Source: Pseudomonas fildesensis
GTDB taxonomy: Bacteria; Pseudomonadota; Gammaproteobacteria; Pseudomonadales; Pseudomonadaceae
Assembly: GCF_001050345.1 (NCBI RefSeq)
Contig: NZ_LFMW01000012.1
Coordinates: 62,001 to 126,000, forward strand
Direction of reading: 5' to 3'
Length of the DNA: 64,000 nucleotides
This document shows, in pieces, positions 17,721 through 25,318 of the stretch. The notes below the pieces were generated by a model that was given only the letters and a program-made list of their open reading frames with translations, was not told where the DNA came from and made no database searches. Both the position numbers and the translations under genes were made by a program. How positions within the stretch are numbered: the stretch's first letter is position 1; each line of letters starts with the position of its first letter.

Positions 17721-18917
17721 ATGCCAGATACCCAGCGCCCCATGGCGGTCACGCTGCAAGTTGTTTCCATCGTGCTGTTTACCTTTATTGGCTACCTGAA
17801 TATCGGCATTCCCCTGGCCGTCTTGCCGGGCTATGTCCACAGTGAGCTGGGCTTCGGCGCAGTAATCGCGGGGCTGGTGATCAGCGTGCAATACCTGGCC
17901 ACCCTGCTGAGCCGCCCTTACGCCGGGCGGATGATCGATACCCTCGGCAGCAAACGCGCGGTGCTGATTGGCCTGGTGGGCTGTGGCCTCAGCGGTGTGT
18001 TCATGTTGCTCGCAGCGTGGTTTTCCAACCTGCCGGCCCTGAGCCTGGCCAGCCTGTTTATCGGCCGACTGGTGCTGGGCAGCGCCGAAAGCCTCGTGGG
18101 CTCGGGCGCCATCGGCTGGGGCATTGGCCGGGTTGGCGCGGCGAATACCGCCAAGGTGATCTCCTGGAACGGTATCGCCAGTTACGGCGCGCTGGCGGTC
18201 GGCGCGCCGTTGGGCGTGGTACTGGTCAGCCAGTTCGGGCTCTGGAGCATGGGCGTCAGCATCATCCTGCTGGCCGTGGTCGGCGTGCTGCTGGCCTGGC
18301 GCAAAGAACCTGCGCCGATTGTGGCCGGTGTGCGCTTGCCGTTCATAAACGTACTGGGCCGGGTTTTGCCTCATGGTTGCGCATTGGCCTTGGGCTCCAT
18401 CGGCTTTGGCACCATCGCCACGTTCATCACCCTGTATTACACCACCCAGCATTGGGATAACGCGGTGTGGGCCCTGAGCCTGTTCGGCGCCAGCTTTATC
18501 GGCGCGCGCCTGCTGTTCGGCAACCTGATCAACCGGATCGGCGGCTTTCGCGTGGCGATCGCCTGCCTGTCGGTAGAAATTCTAGGCTTGCTGTTGCTGT
18601 GGCTGGCGCCGGATGCCCACTTGGCCCTGGCCGGTGCGGCATTGAGCGGCTTCGGCTTTTCCCTGGTGTTTCCGGCCTTGGGGGTGGAAGCGGTCAACCT
18701 CGTGCCGGCGTCCAGCCGCGGTTCGGCGGTGGGGGCGTACTCGCTGTTTATCGACTTGTCCTTGGGCATCACCGGCCCGCTGGCCGGGGCCGTGGCGGCA
18801 GGCTTCGGCTTTGCATCGATCTTCCTGTTCGCCGCCCTCGCAGCCGCAGGTGGTTTGCTGCTGAGCGTGTACCTGTACCGACAGGCGCCCAAAGCCCGCG
18901 AGGCACGCGGCGCCTAG
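17721..18917 (+). CDS. Major facilitator superfamily transporter
   Basis: 398-aa inner-membrane secondary transporter with about 12 membrane helices. The MFS motif A is visible after helix 2 (SRPYAGRMIDTLGSKRAV region, residues 59-76). It resembles the YhhS/arabinose-efflux-like subgroup, which exports small molecules. No dedicated neighbour suggests a substrate. The last 4 bases overlap the convergent arfB gene. Confidence 0.85.
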   Translation: MPDTQRPMAVTLQVVSIVLFTFIGYLNIGIPLAVLPGYVHSELGFGAVIAGLVISVQYLATLLSRPYAGRMIDTLGSKRAVLIGLVGCGLSGVFMLLAAWFSNLPALSLASLFIGRLVLGSAESLVGSGAIGWGIGRVGAANTAKVISWNGIASYGALAVGAPLGVVLVSQFGLWSMGVSIILLAVVGVLLAWRKEPAPIVAGVRLPFINVLGRVLPHGCALALGSIGFGTIATFITLYYTTQHWDNAVWALSLFGASFIGARLLFGNLINRIGGFRVAIACLSVEILGLLLLWLAPDAHLALAGAALSGFGFSLVFPALGVEAVNLVPASSRGSAVGAYSLFIDLSLGITGPLAGAVAAGFGFASIFLFAALAAAGGLLLSVYLYRQAPKAREARGA

Positions 18918-19327
18918 AAGTCGACCTTGCCGCGCCCGGCCTTGATGCTGCCGCGCTTGGTCTTGGATTCCAGGCGACGCTTCTTCGAGCCCAGGGTCGG
19001 CTTGGTCGGTCGGCGCTTCTTCTCGACCTTGGTGGCGCTGAGGATCAACTCCACCAGACGCTCCAGCGCATCGGCGCGGTTCTGTTCCTGAGTGCGGTAT
19101 TGCTGGGCCTTGAGCACCAGCACGCCTTCGCTGGTGATACGGCTGTCGCGCAGCGCCAGCAGCCGTTCCTTGTAGAAATCCGGCAACGACGACGCCGGAA
19201 TATCAAACCGCAGGTGCACCGCGCTCGACACCTTGTTGACGTTCTGCCCACCGGCGCCCTGGGCGCGAATGGCAGTCAGCTCGATCTCGGCGTCGGGCAG
19301 GTGCACGTTGTTGGAAATCACCAGCAT
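18914..19327 (-). CDS. arfB: Alternative ribosome-rescue factor ArfB (peptidyl-tRNA hydrolase)
   Basis: 137-aa release-factor-like protein that frees ribosomes stalled on non-stop mRNA. The catalytic GGQ is at residues 26-28 (QGAGGQNVNKVSSAVHLRF). The basic C-terminal tail (KKRRPTKPTLGSKKRRLESK) that enters the empty mRNA channel is present. ATG at 19327 is preferred; a TTG one codon upstream is also open. It starts 12 bases after the pentapeptide gene, so the two are probably co-transcribed. Confidence 0.95.
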   Translation of the reverse strand: MLVISNNVHLPDAEIELTAIRAQGAGGQNVNKVSSAVHLRFDIPASSLPDFYKERLLALRDSRITSEGVLVLKAQQYRTQEQNRADALERLVELILSATKVEKKRRPTKPTLGSKKRRLESKTKRGSIKAGRGKVDF

Positions 19328-19339
19328 CAATCAAAAACC

Positions 19340-20023
19340 TTAAGCAACGGATAAGCCCAACTCGGACAACAACATCGACGCCTGGGCTTTGGAAATCACG
19401 GCGCCTTTGAACAGTTTGGCATCATTGAGGCGAAACCCGCTCAAATCCGCACCACGCAGGTCGGCACCGGCGAAATTGGCGCCGTTGATACGGGCGTGGG
19501 CGAGGCTGCAGTCGATCAGTTCAGCTTTACGAAAATCTGCATCCGACAAATCGCTGTCAGAAAAATCCAGGTTGTTCAGCACGGTTCGGGCAAACGACAG
19601 CCCGGACAAAAAGGCGCTGTTCAGGCGGGTCTCGCTGAAACTCAGCCCCAGGGACGCGCAATGAGTAAAGTTGGCACCGGTCAGCTTGCAGTGGGCGAAG
19701 TTTACCTGGGGCAGTTTGCTGCGCTGCCAGCGCGTGTTGTTCAGGTCGCAACTGTTGAACTGGGCTTCCAGCAGGTTCGCCGCTTCGAAGATGGCATGAC
19801 CGGCACGGCAACTTTTCCACTGGGTACCTTCCAGGCGCGAACCGAGGAAAGAGGTCTGGACCAGGATGCAGCGCTCGAACACCCAGTGATCGAGCACCAT
19901 CCGCGACAGATCGGCTCCGCTCAGGTCCACGCCAATCAGGCGCAGGGGACCGCTGTGCTGGTCGATCAGCTCTTCCAACTCTTCACGCTGCAAAGTGCCG
20001 CCGTCGATATCGGTGTGCTGCAT
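19340..20023 (-). CDS. Pentapeptide-repeat protein (Qnr/MfpA-like size)
   Basis: 227-aa protein made largely of A(D/N)LXX-type repeats (VDLSGADLSRMVL; LTGANFTHC; NLDFSDSDLSDADFRKAEL; GANFAGADLRGADLSGFRL), expected to fold as a right-handed quadrilateral beta-helix. Its size and uninterrupted repeats resemble the Qnr/MfpA proteins that mimic DNA and protect gyrase, but many pentapeptide proteins have other or no known roles. It is followed by arfB after 12 bases. ATG at 20023 with GAGG upstream. Confidence 0.85.
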   Translation of the reverse strand: MQHTDIDGGTLQREELEELIDQHSGPLRLIGVDLSGADLSRMVLDHWVFERCILVQTSFLGSRLEGTQWKSCRAGHAIFEAANLLEAQFNSCDLNNTRWQRSKLPQVNFAHCKLTGANFTHCASLGLSFSETRLNSAFLSGLSFARTVLNNLDFSDSDLSDADFRKAELIDCSLAHARINGANFAGADLRGADLSGFRLNDAKLFKGAVISKAQASMLLSELGLSVA

Positions 20024-20084
20024 GAGGACCTCCAGTAGAGCGTCGATGAAAAACGAGGCGCGAGTTTAACCTGCCCGCACCCAC

Positions 20085-20113
20085 AAAAAACCCGGCAAGG
20101 CGCCGGGTTTTCT
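20085..20113. terminator. Bidirectional Rho-independent terminator
   Basis: A6 - CCCGGC - loop - GCCGGG - T4, lying between the permease gene (ends at 20130) and the pentapeptide gene start. It can terminate the minus-strand permease transcript. Confidence 0.88.
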
Positions 20114-20129
20114 GTTTATGGGTAACGTC

Positions 20130-21551
20130 CTACTCCAGAACGGTCTCCACCGTGCCAAGGGCCGCCTGCGCCTTTCGCTTGTTCTTGATCAAGTAGCACA
20201 CCCACATAAACGCCACCCACACCGGGATCGCATATACCGAGCGGTCAATGCCCGGGATCATCAACATCGTCCCCAGGATAAACACCACGAAGGCGATGCA
20301 GACGAGGTTGCCATACGGATACCACAGCGCCTTGAACAACGGCACCTGGCCGGTGCGGTTCATGTGCTGGCGGAACTTGAAGTGAGAGAAGCTGATCATC
20401 GCCCAGTTGATCACCAGCGTGGCCACGACCAGTGACATCAACAGTTCCAGCGCGTGTTGCGGGATCAGGTAGTTCATCAGCACGGCCACCAGGGTGACCG
20501 CCGCCGAGGCGAGGATCGAACGCACCGGCACGCCGCGCTTGTCGATCTTGGCCAGGGCGCGAGGTGCGTCACCCTGCTCGGCCATGCCCAGCAGCATACG
20601 GCTGTTGCAGTAGGTGCCGCTGTTGTACACCGACAGTGCGGCCGTCAGCACCACGAAGTTGAGGATATGCGCGGCAGTGTTGCTGCCGAGCATCGAGAAC
20701 ACCTGCACGAAAGGGCTACCACTGTAGGCATCGCCGGAGGCATTAAGGCTCGCCAGCAGGCTGTCCCACGGCGTCAGCGACAACAGCACCACCAGGGCGC
20801 CGATGTAGAAAATCAGGATGCGGTAGATCACCTGGTTGATTGCCTTGGGGATCACGGTGCGTGGCTGGTCGGCTTCAGCCGCAGTAAAACCGAGCATTTC
20901 CAGGCCGCCAAAGGAGAACATGATGATCGCCATCGCCATCACCAACCCGCCGACGCCATGGGGGAAGAAGCCGCCGTGCTCCCACAGGTTGCTCACCGAG
21001 GCTTGCGGGCCGCCGCTGCCGCTGACCAGCAAGTAGCTGCCCAGGGCGATCATGCCGACGATGGCCACCACCTTGATGATGGCGAACCAGAATTCGGCCT
21101 CACCGAAGACTTTGACGTTGGCCAGGTTAATCACGTTGATCAGCACGAAGAACGCCGCCGCCGAGACCCAGGTCGGGATCTCCGGCCACCAGTAGTGCAC
21201 GTATTTACCGACGGCCGTCAGCTCCGACATGCCCACCAGGATGTACAGGATCCAGCAGTTCCAGCCCGACAGGAAGCCGGCGAAACCGCCCCAGTACTTG
21301 TGGGCAAAGTGACTGAAGGAGCCGGCGACCGGCTCTTCGACAATCATTTCGCCGAGCTGGCGCATGATCATGAAGGCGATAAAGCCGCAGATGGCATAAC
21401 CCAGGATCATCGATGGGCCGGCAGATTTGAGCACCCCGGCCGAGCCGAGGAACAGGCCGGTGCCGATGGCGCCACCGAGGGCGATCAACTGGATATGCCG
21501 ATTTTTCAGGCCGCGTTTCAGCTCGCCTGAAGGGGAATGGGGTCCACTCAT
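20130..21551 (-). CDS. APC-family amino acid permease (aromatic amino acid type)
   Basis: 473-aa inner-membrane proton-linked permease, 12 helices. The AroP/PheP/LysP-type signature is clear: GLKNRHIQLIALGGAIGTGLFLGSAG (residues 9-34), MIMRQLGEMIVEEPVAGSFSHFA and the C-terminal VATLVINWAMISFSH. Transport of Phe/Tyr/Trp is likely but inferred from overall similarity and from the Trp/Tyr-containing leader ORF upstream (21613-21675). ATG at 21551 is chosen; a TTG at 21569 would add six residues. Confidence 0.88.
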   Translation of the reverse strand: MSGPHSPSGELKRGLKNRHIQLIALGGAIGTGLFLGSAGVLKSAGPSMILGYAICGFIAFMIMRQLGEMIVEEPVAGSFSHFAHKYWGGFAGFLSGWNCWILYILVGMSELTAVGKYVHYWWPEIPTWVSAAAFFVLINVINLANVKVFGEAEFWFAIIKVVAIVGMIALGSYLLVSGSGGPQASVSNLWEHGGFFPHGVGGLVMAMAIIMFSFGGLEMLGFTAAEADQPRTVIPKAINQVIYRILIFYIGALVVLLSLTPWDSLLASLNASGDAYSGSPFVQVFSMLGSNTAAHILNFVVLTAALSVYNSGTYCNSRMLLGMAEQGDAPRALAKIDKRGVPVRSILASAAVTLVAVLMNYLIPQHALELLMSLVVATLVINWAMISFSHFKFRQHMNRTGQVPLFKALWYPYGNLVCIAFVVFILGTMLMIPGIDRSVYAIPVWVAFMWVCYLIKNKRKAQAALGTVETVLE

Positions 21552-21612
21552 GAAAAGGGTCTCACGCAAGGTTTGAGAATGTTGAATGCAGGTTGCTGAC
21601 TTGATGTCCGAC

Positions 21613-21675
21613 TCAAGCAGCGCCGCTCAAACCCCAGCGCAGGCACCAGGAGTACAGCGTCTTTCTAACGGTCAT
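21613..21675 (-). CDS. Candidate leader peptide of the permease gene (20 aa)
   Basis: ATG at 21675 with AGG six bases upstream; the peptide begins MTVRKT, contains LYSWCLRWG (one Tyr, two Trp) and ends GLSGAA. It lies 61 bases upstream of the permease ATG. Short leader ORFs rich in the regulated amino acid are typical of attenuation. Upstream of it the leader can fold (CTCAGGG-loop-CCCCTGA; GGCCA/TGGCC). Translation is not demonstrated. Confidence 0.5.
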   Translation of the reverse strand: MTVRKTLYSWCLRWGLSGAA

Positions 21676-21842
21676 GCGTCACCTGTTTGTTTTTATCTGT
21701 GACGAAATCGAACCCGTCCGGCTCGTGGCCAGGCGGAGTGATCAGGGGTCGTAAACCCTGAGGTCTTGGCCTTTTGCGTAGGTACGCAAGGGGCGTCACA
21801 GTAAAACGCGGCGCATTGTACACCGCTCGACCGCTTCGCAAC
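21676..21842 (-). promoter_or_regulatory. Permease promoter and structured 5' leader
   Basis: On the minus strand a -10-like TACAAT at 21820-21815 follows a weak TTGCGA about 15-16 bases upstream. The transcript would begin near 21808 and run ~130 bases before the leader ORF, through stems TTGCGTA/TACGCAA and CAGGG/CCCTG. No sequence match to a known riboswitch class was recognised. Confidence 0.45.
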
Positions 21843-22105
21843 GCACCAGCAAAGCGCGCGCGACAATCTGTCAGGTATTGCTTACAGCCGGACCAGGCCC
21901 CGATATGACTGACCTGGATCGTAAATTTATCGTTACATCTCGGAAATTAAACGTTACAGCCAAGGTAAATCGGGCACCTAACGGAAAATTGTCGGTAGGG
22001 AATTTCTGACCGTTCAGTCCAGCCATCGCGCTGTTTTTTTTGAATAAAAAACAACGGAGGGAAAATAGAACAAAAAATCCGAATGAGACCGTGTCAATAA
22101 ATTTT

Positions 22106-22134
22106 TTGCATTCCGAAACACTCTCCCCTAGGTT
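22106..22134 (+). promoter_or_regulatory. Candidate sigma-70 promoter for the 45-aa peptide gene
   Basis: TTGCAT (22106-22111), 17 bases, TAGGTT (22129-22134); start would be about 60 bases before the peptide ATG. The preceding ~250 bases (21880-22105) are AT-rich compared with the surroundings and hold repeated CGTTACA words (ATCGTTACATC, AACGTTACAGC) that could be regulator sites. Confidence 0.5.
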
Positions 22135-22201
22135 CGTTCCACTTGCTCAGCGAAGCCCGCTGGCAAGCCGTTCTCAAACAACGTCCTCTAGGAGATACAC
22201 C

Positions 22202-22339
22202 ATGCAAGCACTGGAAAACGCCCTGGAAACCGAACTGCAACTCGACGATTGGTTTGAAGCGCCGACCCATGAGGCCGCCGTTGAAATGATGCAAGCCGAT
22301 GCCGTTGTGCCCTTTGGCACCGCGATGTGGCCTTTCTAA
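22202..22339 (+). CDS. Acidic 45-aa peptide, possible RiPP precursor
   Basis: Small protein with an excellent ribosome site (TAGGAG 6 bases before ATG). It begins MQALENALETELQLDDWF, has a Glu/Asp-rich helical first two-thirds and a short non-acidic C-terminus VVPFGTAMWPF. This leader-plus-core look, and an enzyme gene starting 73 bases downstream on the same strand, recall precursor peptides of ribosomally made modified peptides. I know no described family for it. It could instead be a small regulatory or accessory subunit of the enzyme. Confidence 0.7.
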   Translation: MQALENALETELQLDDWFEAPTHEAAVEMMQADAVVPFGTAMWPF

Positions 22340-22412
22340 CACCCGGCAGGCATCCGGCAGGTGCTGTGCACGGCATCTGCCCCCTTACCCCAGGCACAGA
22401 AGGATATACGTC

Positions 22413-23372
22413 ATGGACAAGGCCCGCGCCGTCGAACATTTCCTCTACTACCTCGCTCACCACCCGGCCCTCAACGGCCTGAGCCGCCCTACCGTACTGC
22501 TGGGCCACACCGAGCGCTACGACGCTATCGCCCACGCGATCACTCACAGCAGCGCCGCCCGATTCAACTTCCAGGTGCAGCGCCTGGACCTGGCCGCCAG
22601 CGATTCCCTGGCCCAGGCCATCGAAGCCTGCGACCTGTACCTGTTTCTCTACGACGCCTCGACCCTGCCCAACCCACGCGCCGAAGGCCCGGACTTCATC
22701 CGCGCCTTGCAGGGCGTGATGGCCGAACACTGGAAGAAATCCCTGCTGTTCAAGGATTACGGCGACTATTTCTACGACACGTTCAGCGTCGAACCGCAGC
22801 GGATAGCCGACCTCAACGCCACGCTGATCCGGCGCATGTCCGAGGCCACGGTGCTGAGTTTTACCGACGAGCACGGCTCACGCCTGGAAGCGCCGATGAG
22901 CAGCATCAAGAAGTGGACCAATATCAACGGCGTCGGCAACCACGACCTGGCCCCCGGCGAAATCGCCACCCACAGCGAGGCCATCAATGGCCAGGTAAGG
23001 TTTGTCGGCACCTTTCTCAGCACCATCCCGTTCGCACGCAAATACGGCGTGCTGCAATCACCGCTGGAACTGTGGATCGAGAACTCGACCATCTGCAGCG
23101 TAGCCAGCGATGTGCCGGGGCTGGCAGATGATTTCAACAAGTACCTGAACGCCAACCCGTCCAACCGCCGCGTGGAGGAACTGGGGATTGGTACCAATGA
23201 AGGGGTCAAGGACCTGTATGCGCGTAATGCGGGGTTTGAAGAACGCCATTGCGGGTTGCACCTGGGCCTGGGCGGTGGGCAGAAAGGCAGTCATCACCTG
23301 GATTTGATCTTTGCCAGTGGGGTGTTGGCCCTCGACGATAAACCAGTATTTGATGGCACATTTGCGTTCTGA
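22413..23372 (+). CDS. M29-aminopeptidase-like metalloenzyme of unknown role
   Basis: 319-aa protein. The C-terminal half keeps the layout of the aminopeptidase T/AmpS (M29, COG2309) fold: LAPGEIATHSE (first Glu), RRVEELGIGTNEGVKD (second Glu), HCGLHLGLGGGQKGSHHLDLIF (His, His and Asp of the metal site) and a terminal DGTFAF. The N-terminal half (LLGHTERYDAIAHAIT; FKDYGDYFYDTF) is not familiar. It could act as a peptidase or have been recruited for peptide modification of the 45-aa product encoded just upstream. ATG at 22413 follows AAGGA. No other biosynthetic gene is adjacent. Confidence 0.7.
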   Translation: MDKARAVEHFLYYLAHHPALNGLSRPTVLLGHTERYDAIAHAITHSSAARFNFQVQRLDLAASDSLAQAIEACDLYLFLYDASTLPNPRAEGPDFIRALQGVMAEHWKKSLLFKDYGDYFYDTFSVEPQRIADLNATLIRRMSEATVLSFTDEHGSRLEAPMSSIKKWTNINGVGNHDLAPGEIATHSEAINGQVRFVGTFLSTIPFARKYGVLQSPLELWIENSTICSVASDVPGLADDFNKYLNANPSNRRVEELGIGTNEGVKDLYARNAGFEERHCGLHLGLGGGQKGSHHLDLIFASGVLALDDKPVFDGTFAF

Positions 23373-23389
23373 ATGCAGACACTCCCTTC

Positions 23390-23522
23390 TGTGGCGAGCG
23401 GGCTTGCCCCGCGTTGGGCGGCGAAGCCGCACCAAGCCCTGCAGTTGATTTCTACCTGACACAACGCGGTGACCTTCTGGGGCCGCTGCGCAGCCCAACG
23501 CGGGACAAGCCCGCTCACCACA
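23390..23522. repeat. REP-type inverted pair (GTGGCGAGCGGGCTTG class), copy 1
   Basis: Outer arms TGTGGCGAGCGGGCTTGCCC and its near complement ending GCCCGCTCACCACA; the CGCGTTGGG core is also inverted. A second copy of the same class is at 40923-41059. Confidence 0.88.
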
Positions 23523-23573
23523 ATGAACTGCACGGCAGTTGAGTGAGTAATTTCAGCCGAAAATCTTGCAAAA

Positions 23574-23603
23574 AAAAACGCCAACCCTAGGGTTGGCGTT
23601 TTT
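23574..23603. terminator. Bidirectional terminator after rluB
   Basis: A5 CGCCAACCC / GGGTTGGCG T5, a perfect stem with a 2-base centre, at the end of rluB (minus) and after the M29-like gene (plus). Confidence 0.93.
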
Positions 23604-23617
23604 GTGCAGCGTTTACA

Positions 23618-24862
23618 TCACTGCGGCTTCTTGCGACCAAAACCAGGACGCTGACCGGAACCTGCCGGTGCGCCACGGCGCTTGCCCGACGGCTCATCAG
23701 CCACCAGCTTCAGGCCAGGACGCTTTTTCGGCGCAGGCTTGGCTGGGCGCTTGGTGTTGGCGCTGTCGGCCGGGCGATCGGACGGAGCACCACGGCCAGC
23801 TTCGCCACGGTTACCGCGACCGCCACTTGGCGCTTCGCCACGGCCGGCAGGACGCGGTGCGCGTGGAGCACGCTCGCCTTCCTGACGCGATGGTGCGGTT
23901 GGGCGACGCTCGCCTTCGATGTGCGGCTCACGGGAAATACGACCGCCGGTGGCCGGTGCATCCAGCGCGGGGCGCAGGGTGCGGGCAACACGTTCGGTAC
24001 GGGCCACAGGACGCGACGATTTACGCTGCATACGCTCAAGCTTGTCTTTGCTCTTGGCGTTCATCTGCGGCATGGCGACCGGCGTCAGGCCAACTTCGGC
24101 GCTGAGGATGTCGACTTCGAACTGGCTCATTTCGCGCCAGCGGCCCATCGGCAGGTCGGAGTTGAGGAACACCGGGCCGAAACGCACGCGCTTCAAGCGG
24201 CTGACCACCAGGCCCTGGGATTCCCACAGGCGACGCACTTCACGGTTACGGCCTTCCATCACCACGCAGTGGTACCAGTGGTTGAAACCTTCGCCACCGG
24301 GAGCCTGCTTGATGTCAGTGAACTTGGCCGGGCCGTCTTCCAGCACCACGCCAGCCTTGAGGCGCGCAATCATCTCGTCATCGACTTCACCGCGTACACG
24401 CACAGCGTACTCGCGGTCCATCTCGTAGGACGGGTGCATCAGGCGGTTAGCCAGTTCACCGTCGGTGGTGAACATCAGCAAGCCGGTGGTGTTGATGTCG
24501 AGACGACCGATGTTGATCCAGCGGCCTTCTTTGGGCTTGGGCATCTTGTCGAACACGGTCGGACGGCCTTCCGGGTCGTCACGGGTGCAGATCTCGCCAT
24601 CGGGCTTGTTGTACATGATGACGCGGCGTACGGATTCGTCAGCCTCGACACGCTTGATGACCTTGCCATCAATGGTGATTGCATCGTGCAAGTCGACGCG
24701 CTGGCCAAGGGTGGCCTCAACGCCGTTGACCTTGATGCGCTTCTGGGTGATCCAGGCTTCGACGTCGCGGCGTGAGCCCACGCCGATACGCGCCAGCACC
24801 TTTTGCAGTTTTTCGCCTGCTGGGCCGATTTCCTGGCTGTCGTTCTGGTCTTTGTCGTTCAT
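23618..24862 (-). CDS. rluB: 23S rRNA pseudouridine synthase RluB
   Basis: 414-aa enzyme that makes pseudouridine 2605 in 23S rRNA. An N-terminal S4 RNA-binding domain (EKLQKVLARIGVGSRRDVE) is followed by the RsuA/RluB catalytic domain with the GRLDINTTGLLMFT motif holding the catalytic Asp. The last ~130 residues are a disordered, Arg/Gly/Pro-rich tail (many GR, RG, PSGGRG), much longer than in enteric RluB. ATG at 24862 is chosen because GGGAGG lies at proper spacing; a GTG three codons earlier overlaps that site. Confidence 0.93.
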   Translation of the reverse strand: MNDKDQNDSQEIGPAGEKLQKVLARIGVGSRRDVEAWITQKRIKVNGVEATLGQRVDLHDAITIDGKVIKRVEADESVRRVIMYNKPDGEICTRDDPEGRPTVFDKMPKPKEGRWINIGRLDINTTGLLMFTTDGELANRLMHPSYEMDREYAVRVRGEVDDEMIARLKAGVVLEDGPAKFTDIKQAPGGEGFNHWYHCVVMEGRNREVRRLWESQGLVVSRLKRVRFGPVFLNSDLPMGRWREMSQFEVDILSAEVGLTPVAMPQMNAKSKDKLERMQRKSSRPVARTERVARTLRPALDAPATGGRISREPHIEGERRPTAPSRQEGERAPRAPRPAGRGEAPSGGRGNRGEAGRGAPSDRPADSANTKRPAKPAPKKRPGLKLVADEPSGKRRGAPAGSGQRPGFGRKKPQ

Positions 24863-25006
24863 CTTAAGCACCTCCCGGTGGGTCGATTCAGGCGTGGCCT
24901 GAAGAGTGTTGAAAGCGGGGCTTTGGGCGAATAGATCGCCAAAGGGTCGCGAATCATACGCGCATGGCGCGCGTTGCGCATCAGAGACTAGTCGATAAGT
25001 GCCTGG

Positions 25007-25198
25007 TCATTTGCTTTTCCGCCGACCGGTGGCGCCCAGGGCCAGGAGTCGCAGTTCGGCTTCGGCCAGAACCGTGCGTTTATCGGCTTTGTCGAGTTTC
25101 TTCCAGGCGCGGATCTCGCGCTTGCTGCGGCCGCAGCCGACGCAGATGTCGTCGCTGAATGTGCAGATGCTGATGCAGGGGTCTTTGGTTGAAATCAT
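25007..25198 (-). CDS. DUF1289 family protein
   Basis: 63-aa small protein with the DUF1289 cysteine pattern: DPCISICTFSDDICVGCGRS, then a basic helix REIRAWKKLDKADKR. The four cysteines probably bind a metal. ATG at 25198; a longer reading frame upstream runs through an intergenic repeat and is not credible. It lies between scpB and rluB on the same strand. Confidence 0.85.
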   Translation of the reverse strand: MISTKDPCISICTFSDDICVGCGRSKREIRAWKKLDKADKRTVLAEAELRLLALGATGRRKSK

Positions 25199-25208
25199 CA
25201 CCACAACT

Positions 25209-25315
25209 CTCGTTCCCACGCTCAGCGTGGTAATGCATCCCGTGACGCTGCGCGTCACAAGCGGACGCAGAGCGTCCAAGGCGGCATTCCCACGCGGAGC
25301 GTGGGAACGATCAAC
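25209..25315. repeat. CGTTCCCACGC-type palindromic intergenic repeat, copy 2
   Basis: Starts CTCGTTCCCACGCTCAGCG and ends GCGGAGCGTGGGAACGATCA, with inner GTGACGC/GCGTCAC and GGACGC/GCGTCC stems. It fills the gap between scpB and the DUF1289 gene. Confidence 0.85.
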
Positions 25316-25318
25316 GGT

